From: Dermacentor variabilis
Taxonomy: Eukaryota > Arthropoda > Arachnida > Ixodida > Ixodidae
Assembly (NCBI RefSeq): GCF_050947875.1
Contig: NW_027460335.1
Location: 10,307,928-10,371,927, forward strand
DNA: 64,000 nucleotides
Direction: 5' to 3'
In this document: positions 1 through 11,590 of the stretch, one piece after another
Position numbering within the stretch: the first letter of the stretch is position 1
Layout: every line of letters begins with the position of its first letter
Position numbers and translations under genes: made by a program
The notes under the pieces: model-generated
Seen by the model: only the letters and a program-made list of their open reading frames with translations
Told to the model about the DNA's origin: nothing
Databases searched by the model: none

Positions 1-650
1 TAACGCACCGCATGTACACGCTGGCGCATTGCATCACTCGTAATGTGCCAGGAAATGTGATGCTCTACTGTAGAATTCTATCGCATTCACGGGAAGGCGG
101 CTAATGTGTCCTGTACGCGTATATCTATAAACCGTTCAAGAAGTTGTTACCATTGCTGCCAATCCAACTATGCGTAATACCCATTGTAGAGGTTCGATCA
201 AGAAATGGGAGGAATATTACAAGGTATAATCATAGAACTAGCGCGGCTACTACAGACTAAGAGCTACTTAAAAGTGAAATTCCATGTTGACATGAACACC
301 CTGTAATATTTGGAAGGACAAAAAATTGATTGAAAAGCTCAAAAAAGGCCAAAAAGCACCTTAAACAGCACATTCGATCAGGTTTCATCAGAAATTGCTG
401 CACTGCGGAGCCAATAATTATGTGGCTCAATGCCAGAGTAATTGTTCGAAATGAAAGAGACCAAGCTCATCGCTAGCCATTCATTGCCTCACCTTCCAGG
501 CGAAACGGCCAGTTCTTATGCATCTTCTTCCATTTCAAATTCAAGAAATGTAACATGTTGCATTTTTCTCGGTTATATATTCTGGCCCCATTAAAGGGCA
601 ACAATCCAGGTTGCCAGTGTCAATTTGTTTACTACGGCCCGTTAGGGAAT
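1..650. other. Unrecognised intergenic DNA
   Basis: No open frame of convincing length, no family motif and no clear repeat structure is visible on either strand. Composition is moderately AT-rich like most of the window. Confidence 0.5.
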
Positions 651-1190
651 AGTGCGACTACAATATCTTTTTATGGATTCTGTAATAGTCGGGATAGAAG
701 TAAACGATTCTATGGGCGCTAAGTTATACCAACGTGGATTATTGCGAAAGCGTTGCAACCACCGCGCCATGCTTAGATATTATGTCGAAACACAAGGTCA
801 TGGGTTCGACTCCCACCAAAGGTCGATGGTCCGACGCCCAAGAAAAGTCAGGGGTTCAATTCCATAAGTAATTCTACCTCAATTCACTGTACTTTAACTT
901 CACCTTAATTGACACCGAATGTGGTTGGTTCGTGTGCCTTAATTAACTATGATTTAATAAATCTCATCTTAAAGCCAAATGTCGTGGATTCGACCCCCCC
1001 CCAGATATCTTAATTACCTGCGCATTAATTAACGTACTATGAAAGCGCAAGGTAATGGGTTCAAATTCCTAAATAAATATATCGTAATTAACTATGTCCT
1101 AATTACCTTCGCATTAGCTAAAAGAGCAGATCAAGGCTACGCAGCCTTAATTAAGACCAAAGGCCGTGCGTTCCAATTCCACCACTGCTC
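651..1190. repeat. Degenerate repeat with tRNA B-box-like motifs, copy 1
   Basis: The stretch alternates phrases such as CTTAATTAAC with phrases such as CAAGGTCATGGGTTCGACTCC. The segment 803-813 (GGTTCGACTCC) fits the Pol III B-box consensus GGTTCGANTCC exactly, and weaker versions follow near 850 and 990. The same vocabulary recurs at 13030-13680. No cloverleaf can be drawn and no A box sits at tRNA spacing, so I call it a dispersed or tandem repeat, not a tRNA gene. The short open frame across 652-867 has no recognisable product. Confidence 0.5.
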
Positions 1191-2797
1191 CAAGGTTCGT
1201 AGCCTTCATTTGCCATTTTTTGGTTACGCCGACAACACTGAATTTTCAGCCTCATTACAAGGTTACGTCGTAGGAGATGAGCTTCTCTTCTCAAACAGAT
1301 GCTCTCTCTCGCTCTTTCTCTGTCCTGAGAAACCAGAATTATAATTTCTTCATGGCCCCGTCCTCGCAATCACCGTGTGCTTTTATTTTTTCTGCTTTGT
1401 TCTCTTGCTGCGCCATGCGTGCCAGCATGTTGTTCTTTGCGCTCGGCATTTTATGCGTACGCAGTATTTATTGCACTTCTGATGAGCTTTGGTGACACCA
1501 AGGAGTAGTTCGTGCGACGCGGGAGCCCCGTCGCAACTGACGTCTCTCTCTTTCACCTTACCGGTGGCTTCTTCGACGAGTGCACCGGTATTGCATGCAT
1601 TTTACGTTGTTTTTGCAGGGACAATCAGTGTAGTACATCACAGACATGACCGTGAGTGCGTGACACACGCACCATGGTTTTCTCTTTGGGTTGCCCAAAC
1701 CTGAAACTAACTTGGGTAGGGATGATGATCACTAGACCAGAGCTTAATTTATGGTAGGTTTCGAGAGAATGGTATGATTTCTAGGCAGTACCGTGCGCAA
1801 GTACCAAGCTAACAAACAGTTAGTGTAAGCACTGGAAATTCCATTCCGTAGAGTTGGCCCGAATGAGTGATGTTGCATCACAGACAGGCGCACCTGCCAA
1901 GTTGTCGCGCGACTAAAGTTCTCATGACCTGCTGTAGCACAGTTTACTGCCAACAGCCTTTTCTATGGGCATTGGAATTTTCTGAATATTGGTGGACGTC
2001 ATACACACAAATGGTCCTCAGTCTACGTGGAGAGGGCGATATCAACAATCACAATATGGCTACACAGTGAGTACGAAAACATGCCTCGAGCAACGTCCTA
2101 GGGGAAATGATCTGGGATATAATTTTTGCAAAGAAATGCGCACAACTTTAGCATGTGCTTTTTCAAGCAGCCTTGAACGGATGAAATGTAATACACGCCA
2201 ACTCCATCAGCTGCTATCTGCCATGAGGACTCATAAGACCAAGTACTATGATAACTCTTCAGCATTAGTGAGGTATCCCAATAACGCCGTCAGTAGCTTC
2301 AGTTGTTAGAGTCGGTGTCGTAAAATTGCAGTGACCGCAGCAACAATTTCAGATAGCTGGGGCAGGCATATTCTTAACTCAATTTGCAACATCCATGTAC
2401 TAAAGCGTCTCGAAGCCTCCCTGTCCGTAAACGTCTCCTAATCCATCGATAACATTATTATCGGTACTATCGAGCGTTGGCATGTTGAATAAGAGGCAGT
2501 TTATCTTGACTACAGATGTCGGGACAGTGATGCGTTGCCCTTGCTCTGTAGGGCGTAGCTAGCGATGGTGGTCGATAGAGGCTGCGCCGCTTGTTTAAAG
2601 CAGTGCCCTTTCTGGTTCCCACGACTTTAGGTCACAAGGTACCCATGTTTAGTGCGCTCAAATTCAGACAACAGACCTCGTATTTAGACAATGTTTTAGC
2701 CCAACATGCAATGAAGATCATTATTGACTGGACTACAAGCTCACCATTATGTGAATATGCAAAACACGCACAAACGACCGAGCAAATGTTTATATAC
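1191..2797. other. Unrecognised intergenic DNA
   Basis: About 1.6 kb with only short unconvincing open frames. I see no transposon domain, RNA gene or tandem repeat. It ends at the LTR of the minus-strand Gypsy element. Confidence 0.5.
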
Positions 2798-2976
2798 GTT
2801 GCTACGAGGTTCATTGATGGACAGTGGATCCAGCGCAGTGAGCAGCCGAGCCGCCGAGCAATCCCAGCCAAACCACAGCGCGGGCCAAAGTAGCCACACA
2901 AACCCTTTGGTCTTTATCTTCCTCACTTCAGGAACCATGCGGCTGCGATAACATTTGTGCGATCTTCGTCATTACA
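2798..2976 (-). repeat. 3' LTR of minus-strand Gypsy A copy
   Basis: Aligns by eye over its length with 6081-6251, sharing blocks such as CAGCCGAG, CTTTGGTC and CTTCGTCATTAC in the same order. On the minus strand it begins TGTAATGACG. The two LTRs differ by many substitutions and small indels, so the insertion is old. The outer boundary near 2798 is approximate. Confidence 0.8.
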
Positions 2977-2989
2977 ATGACCCCACGAT

Positions 2990-4960
2990 AGACCAGCAGC
3001 CATTCTGGCGACTCGCGGTGACAATACGACAAGGGGGTCATAATAGGGCTTAAGCCGGTTGACGTGCACTGTCTCACGGCCGCGACACCACATGTCATCA
3101 GATAGAGTAAGAGGTTCGACCACATAGTTCAGAGCACATGTAAAGACGACGATCCGATGGGTCCGTGGTATTGAGCCAGCAGCTTAGACGAAAGAAGGGG
3201 AAGGTGAGGCGGAATCCACAACCAAACGAGTGAACCGACACGTAAAGTGGTAGTGCTCAGGCCGTTGTCATGCCCATTCCGTTGGTGACTTTGAGCCTCC
3301 GTCATGAAGGAGCGGGCAAGTTGGCGGCATTCTTCAGCGTACTTGGCTACTTCTGATATAGGCCTAAATTCAGAGGCGTCGGGTTGGTATGGCAATACTG
3401 TATCGAGCGTGCACAAGAGTTCTCGTCCATAGAACCAAAAGAACGGCGAAAAACCTGTGGTCACTTGAGCCGCGGGATGGTAAGCGTAGGTTACAAAGAG
3501 GAGAAACTTGTCCCATTTCGAGTAGTCCGACGCCACATGTTTAGTGAGCATGTAGCCAAGAATGCGGTTGAAGCGCTCAGGTAATTGATTGGTCTAATGA
3601 CGCTAAGCAGTAGATGTGCGGTGAATGACGATGAACTCGGCAAGCAGAGCTTCTACCACTTGGGAAAGAAAGGCATGCCCTCTGTCGCTAAGGAGTTCAC
3701 GAGGAGCGTCATGTCGAAGCACGAAATTGCGCAAGATGAAGAAAGCAACCTCATGTGCTGTAGCGGTAGCAAGGGCGGCTTTTTCAGCATAACGGGTGAG
3801 ATGGTCGACAGCAACGATTATCCACCGGTTTCCAGACGTAGTTTTCGGTAGTGGCTGTAAAGGTCGATGCCAATGCGATTGAAAGGCCGCGCAGGTCAAG
3901 GCAGGGACTGAAGAGTACCGGTCGAGCGTTGTGGAACTTCCTTGAGTTGTTGGCAGGCTTCGCGAGCACGGATATAATTCAAGACAAGGCTGTACATACC
4001 ACGCCAGTGTAAGCGTTGGCGTAACCTTACGTAAGTTTCAGCACACTTGCGTGAGTACTCTGTGGGTCGGCATGAAAATCAGCGCAGATGTCGGAGCGCA
4101 TGTGACGTGGTATAGGAGAAGCCACTTGTGACCCTCCAGTATGTAGTCTTCGCGATAGAGCCCGTTGTCTCGAGAGGTAAAATGAGAGACTTGAAGGCGT
4201 AATGGAGGTAGAATCCCACAAAAGGTCGAGCAGGGTAACAATCAACGATTCCTTTTGTTGCTCCGAATTCATGGACTCTATGTTGAGCGCTAAGAGAGAG
4301 CGGTTGACTGTGCCGAGAGAGACGCTGTATCATATGGTACAGGAGAGCAAGAAAGAGCATTCACGTCGGAGTGCTTGTGGCCTGGCCTTTACACCACGTG
4401 GCTATCATACTCTTGTAGCCGCAGGGCCTAGCCACCTAGGCGGTCCGACGGGTCTTTCAAAGTAGACAACCAGCAAAGATGGTGGTGATCCATGACGACA
4501 TAAAAGGGTCGCTCATAAAGGAAGGGTCGCAACTTCTCAAGAGCCCACACTAAGCGAGGCACTCTTCCTCAGCGTTTGAATAGTTGTCTCGGGCTTTGTG
4601 AGGGTTCGGCGCGCGTATGCGACAACATACTCATTATAGCCAGGCTTGCGTTGCGCAAATACCGCGCCAAGGCTAACGCCGCTTACATGTGTGTGTACCT
4701 CCATAGGTGCCCGTGGATCGCTGTGCCGCATTATCGGAGGAGATGTGAGCAGCTGGCGTAGTGTCTGGATACGTTTTCACATTCAGGAGACCAGTTAGAC
4801 ATATCGGTGCCAAACGTGAGAAGGCGCGTCAAAGGAGCGGTAACGGTCAGAAAATTGCGCAGAAATCGACGAAAATAAAAACAAATGCCAATGAAGCTCC
4901 AGATGTTCTTCGGCGACGTCGGTTTCGGGAATTCGTCAACAGCTCCATGTTTCCCAAGAT
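2990..4960 (-). pseudogene. Gypsy A pol remnant (RT thumb, RNase H, integrase)
   Basis: On the minus strand, from high to low coordinates: a reverse-transcriptase thumb piece (about 4930-4840, SFIG followed by YFRRFLRNF), RNase H (4731-4537; a Val replaces the usual Asp in the motif after THT/HTH), an integrase zinc-binding region (about 4360-4030), the integrase core (about 3900-3580, with VDHLTRYAE and LLSDRG visible and a damaged NG..E region), and the integrase C-terminal domain (3551-3129, GSLVWLW and YHGP). Pieces lie in different frames and are broken by stops, so no functional polyprotein is made. Protease and the RT palm are absent. Confidence 0.85.
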
Positions 4961-4989
4961 CGGGGAGGAGGCGCCAAACCTCGTGGAGA

Positions 4990-6050
4990 CAAGATACGAG
5001 ACAGTCGAGTCAGAATCCGGGTGGGCATCAGGCATGTTTCGATCAACGACGACTTGCGGACGTGGCAGGCGGCGTCGACAAAAGTGCACCACATCTCCCG
5101 TGGGAACGCAGGAGAAGCATATAGGCCGATTGTCCCGCGTGCGCCATGGATCTTGCGGCCGGAAGTGCTGAGGGGGCTTTGTACTGAGGGGGCATTTGAG
5201 GCACAGGGAGAAGTGCTGAGCATGGTGGTGGTGTCGGGTAGGGAAGGGTCGTTGGTCTAAGACGCGACACGACTTAGCGTACGTGAGTGGTACCGTAACC
5301 GCAGCGCGCTGGTAGCCTGGCGGAATTGCCTCTGCAATCTGCTCGCGGATGGCCTACTGCAAGGCCGAGGACAAATGTTGGACAGGCTCCTGGGAAATAG
5401 GGAACAACGGGAGCTGACGGACCACGAGTGAAGACTTTGGTTTGAGGTAGCAGAGACCCGTCATCAGCGTGTCCGGAGCAGTCACCAAACAGGAAAAGGA
5501 GGCCTTGTGAGAAACAGTTTGGCGAGCGAGCGCTCGTTGGCGGCATAATTCGTCGAAGCTGAGGCAGTAGGTGAATACGGCTGCAACGGTAGTAGGATTC
5601 TTAGCCAGGAGCATGTGAAAAGCGTTGTCTTCAGTCCCCTTGAGGATTTGTTTAATCTTCTCGTTGTCCTCGTTGGCGGAGGCGTTGTTCGGCGTGAAGC
5701 TCTCGCACGGCCGCACGACTAAATACTTCCACGAAAGCAGTCTTAAAGTCATTCCATGTCGCAATGGTGGCCTCATTGTTACGGAACCAGAGGTTTCCGA
5801 CATACGCAAGATAAAAGATTATGTTGGTGAGCTTTGTTAAGTCGTCTCATTTCTTTTGGTTGCTCACCTGTTGATACGACGAAAGCCAGTCCTCGACGTC
5901 ACTATCATCAATGCCATTGAATACAGCTGTGTCTCGTTGACGAACGGCACCGCAGGTGACTGATCCAGTTGACGTGGGTCTCTCATCGGCATCGTCTGGT
6001 ATTCGCTCGGTGGTAGCGGTGGGCAGAGTGCGGCTGCAGTGTTCCAGGTA
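4990..6050 (-). pseudogene. Gypsy A gag remnant
   Basis: The N-terminal part (6053-5847) carries AVFNGIDDSDVEDWLSSY, matching PIFNGTDDHDVEDWLSSY in the intact copy. The middle (5809-5354) keeps the capsid phrase IKQILKGTEDNAFHMLLAKN. Near 5090-5040 a damaged zinc knuckle is visible (Cys, Cys and final Cys of CX2CX4HX4C recognisable, His lost). The pieces are in different frames. The capsid would coat element RNA in the cytoplasm in an active copy. Confidence 0.82.
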
Positions 6051-6064
6051 CATGCGTTAAGGTA

Positions 6065-6080
6065 CCCAGAACCTGCACCA
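6065..6080 (-). promoter_or_regulatory. Primer-binding site of minus-strand Gypsy A copy
   Basis: Directly after the 5' LTR the minus strand reads TGGTGCAGGTTCTGGG. It starts with TGG, the complement of a tRNA CCA end, and resembles the site of the intact copy (TGGTGGAAGGTGCTGG at 51829). The priming tRNA was not identified. Confidence 0.65.
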
Positions 6081-6251
6081 AATGGTACGAGGTCTATTGA
6101 TGGTTCGCGGGTCAAACGCAGAGAGCAGCCGAGCAGTCGCAGCCAAATGACAGCGCGAGCCAAAGCAGCGACACCGGTCCTTTGGTCGTTACCTTCCTCA
6201 TTTCAGGAGCCATGCGGCCGCAGTAACGTTTGTGCGAGCTTCGTCATTACG
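6081..6251 (-). repeat. 5' LTR of minus-strand Gypsy A copy
   Basis: Partner of the LTR at 2798-2976. It ends ACCATT on the minus strand immediately before the primer-binding site, as the intact family A LTR ends ACATT before its own site. The outer end has a 1-base difference from its partner (CATTACGA against CATTACA on the plus strand). Confidence 0.8.
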
Positions 6252-7639
6252 ACTTGAACATTTTACTGGAAAATTAGGCGCGACGTCCAGTAAGTATGAA
6301 GAATGTTCGGTCTGGATACGAAAACACTCGCCGACACTGAGGGTAACACAACCTGCTTAAAGGCACCGGCAGGGGCCGGGGATTCTATTCACGATTCCCG
6401 TTCAGAGCTTCGCTGATGTAGTCTGAGATGCCAGCCTGGCCTTGGTTCGACTTATTAATGGCGCCCGCCAAAAGGGGCCATGAAAAAGGAATGATGAAGC
6501 GTCTGTGTCTATGTGGGAGCCTTCTGCGAACAAAATCTCCACAGCTGTGATGGGGAGTAGCAGTAGAAAACATTTCTTGTAGAAAATAGGACTAGAGGTC
6601 TTCAGCCTGGTCGCACCCCCTATTCTAGGGCACCGTTTGCTCGAGATGTAGGGCTTATCTGACGGTCGCTTTACGCGATATCACTTTCAGCGCGCGCTTA
6701 TCCTGGTCAAGCAAAATTGGATCAGCTGATTGGCTGGTTGAGCATGAAATCATTGCGAATGCGTTAGTATGGCCGAAAGTGATCGTCCGAGATTACGTTG
6801 CATGGTGACTAATCCAACGCTACGTAAGCCACTTTCACCGTTTGCTCGCCGAATGCCTGAAGTCAATGTTGAATTCTCTCAAACATTGTTTTAGAGCCGA
6901 AGCATTCTTCGGCTACTTTGCCCATTATTCATGGCTGACCCTTTCTTTCCTGTGTAGGTATAGATGGTGACATGATCAATGTAGGAGGAGAGAAAGGACT
7001 CGTTGTGGAGGCGCAGACACGGACATGCAAAGAACAGAACGCTTGATTTGAGAGGGCTCCCAAGGACATCGCTTAGACAAGGGAGGAGGAATGAAAGAAA
7101 TTCGCGGGCCAAACGTAAACTCCTGACACGACGTCATCGCAAAGATGCGCACAGGGCGTGAACACAATGCTTGCAGGATAGCATTTTAAAAACTGTTATG
7201 ACGTCAGCTTTGACATTTGCACTGATTTGCATAAAGCGTGAAGATTGCGTGCGCTTGGTTTATTTTCAAAAATTCCCTGGCCTCATCGCAAAAACAACTA
7301 CACAGGGCGTACAACCTACCTACACCGTTTCGTGTTTCGAAAACTCACGCGATTTGACGTTGGACAATGACGTCATTTCAAGCACATTGTGCGCGTGCAC
7401 GAAATTGCGCCTCATATACACTGCCAACCCCGTATCTTGCAGTAAACATGCATTGCGTTGGAGCTTAGTGCACGCGCAAGTGTGGGTAGAAGATCTACTG
7501 TGGGCAATGGGATGGCATGGAGGCAGGCAGCAGGGTCACACGAAAAATATATTCTTCAGTTTGAGAATCATCTCTGCTGGCTTTTCATCTATATGTTTTT
7601 TTATGCAAAAGCATCAAATGGCCCATTGAGCGATAAAGG
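6252..7639. other. Unrecognised intergenic DNA with a repeat fragment
   Basis: No gene is recognised. The minus strand at about 6573-6540 encodes TATPHHSCG, resembling TATPHHVCG encoded on the plus strand near 7672-7700, so both are probably pieces of one dispersed repeat rather than a host exon. Confidence 0.45.
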
Positions 7640-8010
7640 TGGCGTCCGTATCAGTGAAACGGCACCTAAATTCCTACTGACTGCTACGCCGCATCACGTA
7701 TGCGGCTCTACGAAGCAGAGCGGGCGAAAGGGAAATCCTGCTACTGCGTTAGCCCATCCGATGTTGCGTGAGGGGAGAGGGCTTCGCGATGACGACGCGT
7801 CACGAGGGCGACTCGATGGAGCAGATAAGGCAATGGGACGCCTCGGTGCGAGAGGGGGTTATCTTTGCCAAGGCGGTCGCGTGATGCACGCGGGCGGGCA
7901 GGCCGTGTCGCTCTTGGAAGCCGGCGCGCGGTGGGCTTATCAGCTGCGCTCGCATGCCAGCCTTGTTGGCCACCGCTGCTTCCATGCATGCGGTGTCCGT
8001 GGTTTCTGAG
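7640..8010. repeat. GC-rich unclassified repeat island
   Basis: About 370 bp is clearly richer in G and C than the AT-rich flanks, with phrases such as GCCGCATCACGTATGCGGC (itself a near-palindrome) and GGCGGTCGCGTGATGCACGCGG. A plus-strand frame runs open across 7458-8009 (183 codons), but its composition (Gly/Arg/Ala-rich) fits a GC-rich non-coding tract. I think it is a piece of a transposon or its untranslated region; the family is unknown to me. Confidence 0.45.
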
Positions 8011-8141
8011 CAATATCGCCCAAAATGCAGCCAACAGGCTAACTTAGAAACTGTTCAAAAATAATCCATGGAAAATAAATCTAAAACCTATAACATACCC
8101 CGAAACGAAACTCGAAAACATTACTGGCAAGCCAAAACTCT

Positions 8142-8168
8142 ATTGAACGCCGCTCAGCGGCGTTCAAT
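8142..8168. repeat. Perfect 27-bp palindrome
   Basis: Two 13-base arms, ATTGAACGCCGCT and its exact complement, surround one unpaired C. The stem is GC-rich at its tip, so a stable hairpin could form in either strand. No element is recognised around it. Confidence 0.9.
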
Positions 8169-9825
8169 TTGACATTAGTGCTTTCGCTTCAGCAATTCAA
8201 AGGAAGTGCTTAGGTTTCCTCGGACATTTTCGGCACTGAAGGTTGCTGATAGCCCCAGCTCCTCGTCTTTTCTCTTCACATGCAGCGTCAAGCCACAACC
8301 GTATATTGTCTTTACTTATGAGAGGTTTTCCGTGAGCAACTCCTGCCGTTTCTTCAGGTAGTCATTGCCTTTTTCGGAGGAACGCCATACAGTGCGTAGT
8401 TAGCTGCCTCAGTTTGCATATTGCAATCAAAAACGTAAAGAACAAAGATGCAACTACGATCATTTCTGGAAAATGCATTATTTGCGATGGACGAGGAGTA
8501 AGTTTCTATTCGACATCTAAGTGCTACATACGCCATTCTACCAGCACACAACCAGTGATCACTACGGCCACATCATTGACGTTGCTTAGCAGGACATTTG
8601 ACGTTGGTCATTTCAACCTACTCCATTTTAGCTACAATTACTAACTTCGTGTGCTCCTTCCATCTATATGCTGTGGGTGTATTAGTGCATGTGCTTTTGT
8701 CATCTCAATCCTTCTTTCGTGACCCTTGGCGCCTGTCTCAAAGACAATTAACATAGTTACGCACACCAATAAACTTTTGCGTGTTCGCTCATTTAGCAGT
8801 ATACTGGGTGACCTGCATGGCTTACTTGTGACTATTCGGTTTCACATTATTGTTTTGGAATCAATGGATAGAGTAAGTACTGGGAATCGCATGGCGCTAA
8901 ATATTCTGGAGGCTATTTTCCTAGGCTATTCGCGAATAACACGTCACGTTGGGATCATTTAACCTATGAACACAATAAATGAAATATAGATCATATTTTT
9001 CCTAAAACGTGTGTCTCGCAGTAAAGTGTCATATTGTCTTAATTTCTACGGCAACCAAACACAGTCGAAGCCGGACTTTCTCAAGCTCCACGCTCCCCTG
9101 CACATCTGCTCGGCGAAACTCGCCACAGAGAAACCCACAAACCTCTATCGTGCTCAGAGTGTATAATATTAAACATCGATTTCTTTACGCAGCTGCTGAC
9201 GAGCAAAGAAGACCTCATCATGGTGGGAGTTTCGGGAGACATGTACCGATGGGCTCCTGTCAGCTGCTTCAAATCTGTATTTATTGACTATAACAATAAG
9301 GAACTCCAGCGCACCATACAATACGAAACAGGTCGCTATGTGAGTACCGTTCCATATTTCTTATGAACTACATTCCATTCCGAAGCAGTTCAATTGTGAA
9401 ATATTTATCATGCTGCTGAAACAGGCTGAATGAAAGTCTTCTGTTCAAAGTAGGGAGGGCAACAGCCCTTGAAGATAGTGTAATGAATATCTGGTGTTAT
9501 CTTACGTTTAAGTAAATTTTCGTTAGTTCAGGCAGGTTGCAATGATGTGCGTGTACTCGCCGTGTGCACAGTAAGACTGCAAGTGTGGTCACTGTTTATC
9601 GCATACAGGTTACCTTACTTGTTAAGATCATGCTTACTATAGGGTGTTTAAGTGAGTTCTTTTGGTATTGCTAAAGTTGAAATCGCCCTCAGGAATGAAA
9701 AAAACCAATTCACACAGAAGCTCCAGCATTGGAGTTGTCTAAATATGTCTGCGCATTGTTCTACTTCGTCACCTTTGCACTGCGCGGTGTCATCATGAAT
9801 CTTATAAAATTTGATCCGGCCACTA
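8169..9825. other. Unrecognised intergenic DNA
   Basis: About 1.65 kb of AT-rich DNA with no transposon domain, RNA gene or tandem repeat that I can recognise; open frames are short and unconvincing. Confidence 0.5.
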
Positions 9826-9935
9826 TAAATATGTATCAGTCTTTGTCGGACTAGATCAATCCCTTATTAACCCTTATCGGCCGTTATCAACCTTACTGCA
9901 ATCGATCCAATCCTTATCAACACTTATGTGTGCTT
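9826..9935. repeat. Short piece of the CTTATCAACC-type tandem repeat
   Basis: Phrases CCCTTATTAACCCTTATCGG, GTTATCAACC and TCCTTATCAAC follow each other at roughly 10-base spacing, the same vocabulary as the 50-bp array at 11341. It ends in a short (CAAT)n run near 9936. Confidence 0.6.
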
Positions 9936-10194
9936 CAATCAATCAATCAAAGGATTTTATTTCCATCCAGATAGTTGAGGGACACCCCAAGCGAAAAGCG
10001 GAAAAAAATGCAGATTTAAGGTTCCTGGGAGCCCTACAACAGATAGATAACATGCAAATAAACATAACATACACAATGAACAAGCATCTTCCATCTACTA
10101 TAGAAAAATGGATGACCTAAAATGCCGTGAAACATGACAGATGCATAGATTTAACATGAGTCGGTGAAACTAGAAGTAGCAAACATAGGAATGA

Positions 10195-10310
10195 TTGGTC
10201 GCGGCATCGAATCCCGACCACAGCGGCCACCTTTCGATGAGAGTGAAATTCGAAAACACCCGTGTGCTTAGATTTAGGTGCACGTTAACGAACGGCATGC
10301 CTCATTAACA
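10195..10310 (+). repeat. tRNA-derived SINE fragment
   Basis: Contains a B-box-like GGCATCGAATCC at 10203-10214, then CGGCCACCTTTCGATG and GTGTGCTTAGATTTAGGTGCAC. The latter phrases recur in reverse orientation at 12350-12545 and in part at 22470-22706, so these are copies of one family. The 5' head with the A box and the usual 3' part are missing. Confidence 0.6.
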
Positions 10311-11340
10311 GAAAGTAGTTTTGGCAGGTAAAGCCCCATATTTAATTTTTTTAGGATTGATATCACATAGGTACAGCACAGTAGCATTTGGTAAAGACGA
10401 CAAAATAATAATAATACAAAACAAAAAACACATATGGTAGTTAAACATGTCATGCAAAAGAAAACATGGCAATCAGGTATAATGAAATTAAAGTGTAGAG
10501 GCAAGAAATTGATGGAAATGTTCAGTACGTTTCAAAATGAAGTGTTCGCGCCAAAGGTTGTTTGTAAACATTGGTAAAATTGATCCCGCGCTGTTGATGT
10601 TGATCGCGGCACCAAATATATCCCGTTGCCTCTAGTTCGAGGATCGCCTATTTCCTTTTTAAGCCTGGAATGACTCTTCAAGAAACTGTTATTGTTCTTG
10701 TTCGAAAATAAAAACAAGTGAAATAGGCAGCACAAATATATCAGCGTTGGTTGTATTTCAACAAATTGGTTGCGTTTCAACAAAGATGTTATGTTGCAAG
10801 CAACTATAAAAAGTAGAATGAGCAAGAATTGCTTGGAGTATGTTGTTTATTTCGCGAAAATGGTCAATCTAAAAAATGAGGAACCAGGTTGACAAATTCT
10901 GCACCAAATATATATCGCAGGTCTGTAAAGTGTGCACGTAATGGACCTAAGCGGAAATGCCTTGGTTCAAGAATTTGCCGCTTCAGGTAGTCACATACCT
11001 TAAAAGATTCCGGAAGTCAAAGCCGCAAATTATGGTAGATTTGCGAGCCTGGCCTAATGCAACAATTGAATATTTATTTTTAGCTGTTTCGCCCGTATCC
11101 GGGGGCACTTAGCCGCCGTCAGAGGTAGGCGATAAAAGATAAGCGCTCACAGATTGGTTATCGGAGGTTACTACGAAAAGTTGTACAAAAGTTATGCAGA
11201 AACTACACTGCAGATCTCTAGGTATGCGTGAGCATGATGTCGCTTGCTGATCTCCACTCAGCCCGGTGTTATGATCAATCTTATAGTATTTGATGTGAAC
11301 AGTGTAAACGCTCATAAACCCTTGTCACTCGTCATCACTC
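10311..11340. other. Unrecognised intergenic DNA
   Basis: AT-rich, with no recognisable gene, element or array before the tandem repeat begins. Confidence 0.5.
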
Positions 11341-11590
11341 TTATCGGACTCGGTCCGACTCTTACCAGCCCTCATCGATTGTTATCAACCTTAGTGGACT
11401 CGATCTGATTCTTATGAGCCCTCATCAATCTTTATCTGCTTTATCACTGTTGATCTGATCCTTAAGAACCTTTACCTGTTCTTATCAACCTTATTCGAAA
11501 GAATCTGGTACTTATCAACAGTTATCGCTCCTTATCAAAATTATCGGACTTGACCAACATTAATCAACCCTTATCAGCGTTGCAGAATTC
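11341..11590. repeat. 50-bp tandem repeat, about five degenerate copies
   Basis: Units begin exactly at 11341, 11391, 11441, 11491 and 11541, each starting TTA. Each 50-bp unit is itself built of five related 10-base pieces of the type TTATCGGACT, CGATCTGATT, CTTATCAACC, CTTATCGATT, CTTATCAACC. The fifth copy degenerates after about 40 bases. Divergence between copies is substantial, so it is an old array. Confidence 0.8.

Larger units (their letters stand above)
2798..6251 (-). mobile_element. Ty3/Gypsy element, family A, decayed and internally deleted
   Basis: This element reads right to left: LTR 6081-6251, primer-binding site 6065-6080, gag remnants from about 6050 to 4990, pol remnants from about 4960 to 2990, LTR 2798-2976. 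The order LTR-gag-pol-LTR with integrase last is that of Ty3/Gypsy. Its Gag (DVEDWLSSY) and integrase (HLTRYAE, LLSDRG) match the element at 51671-56930 closely enough to be the same family. It is about 3.45 kb against 5.26 kb because roughly 1.75 kb covering protease and most of reverse transcriptase is missing. Frameshifts and stops occur throughout. No target-site duplication is recognisable. Confidence 0.88.

Noticed and set aside
651..1190. CRISPR-like array or tRNA cluster suggested by repeated GGTTCGACTCC
   Set aside because: Repeat spacing is irregular, units are degenerate, there are no cas genes and the genome is eukaryotic; no cloverleaf can be formed.
4761..5171. 136-codon plus-strand frame rich in Arg and Lys
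   Set aside because: It is antisense to the gag/RT junction of the minus-strand Gypsy A copy and has no domain.
7458..8009. 183-codon open frame on the plus strand
   Set aside because: It spans an AT-rich part and a GC-rich island with no domain; GC-rich DNA has few stop codons by chance.
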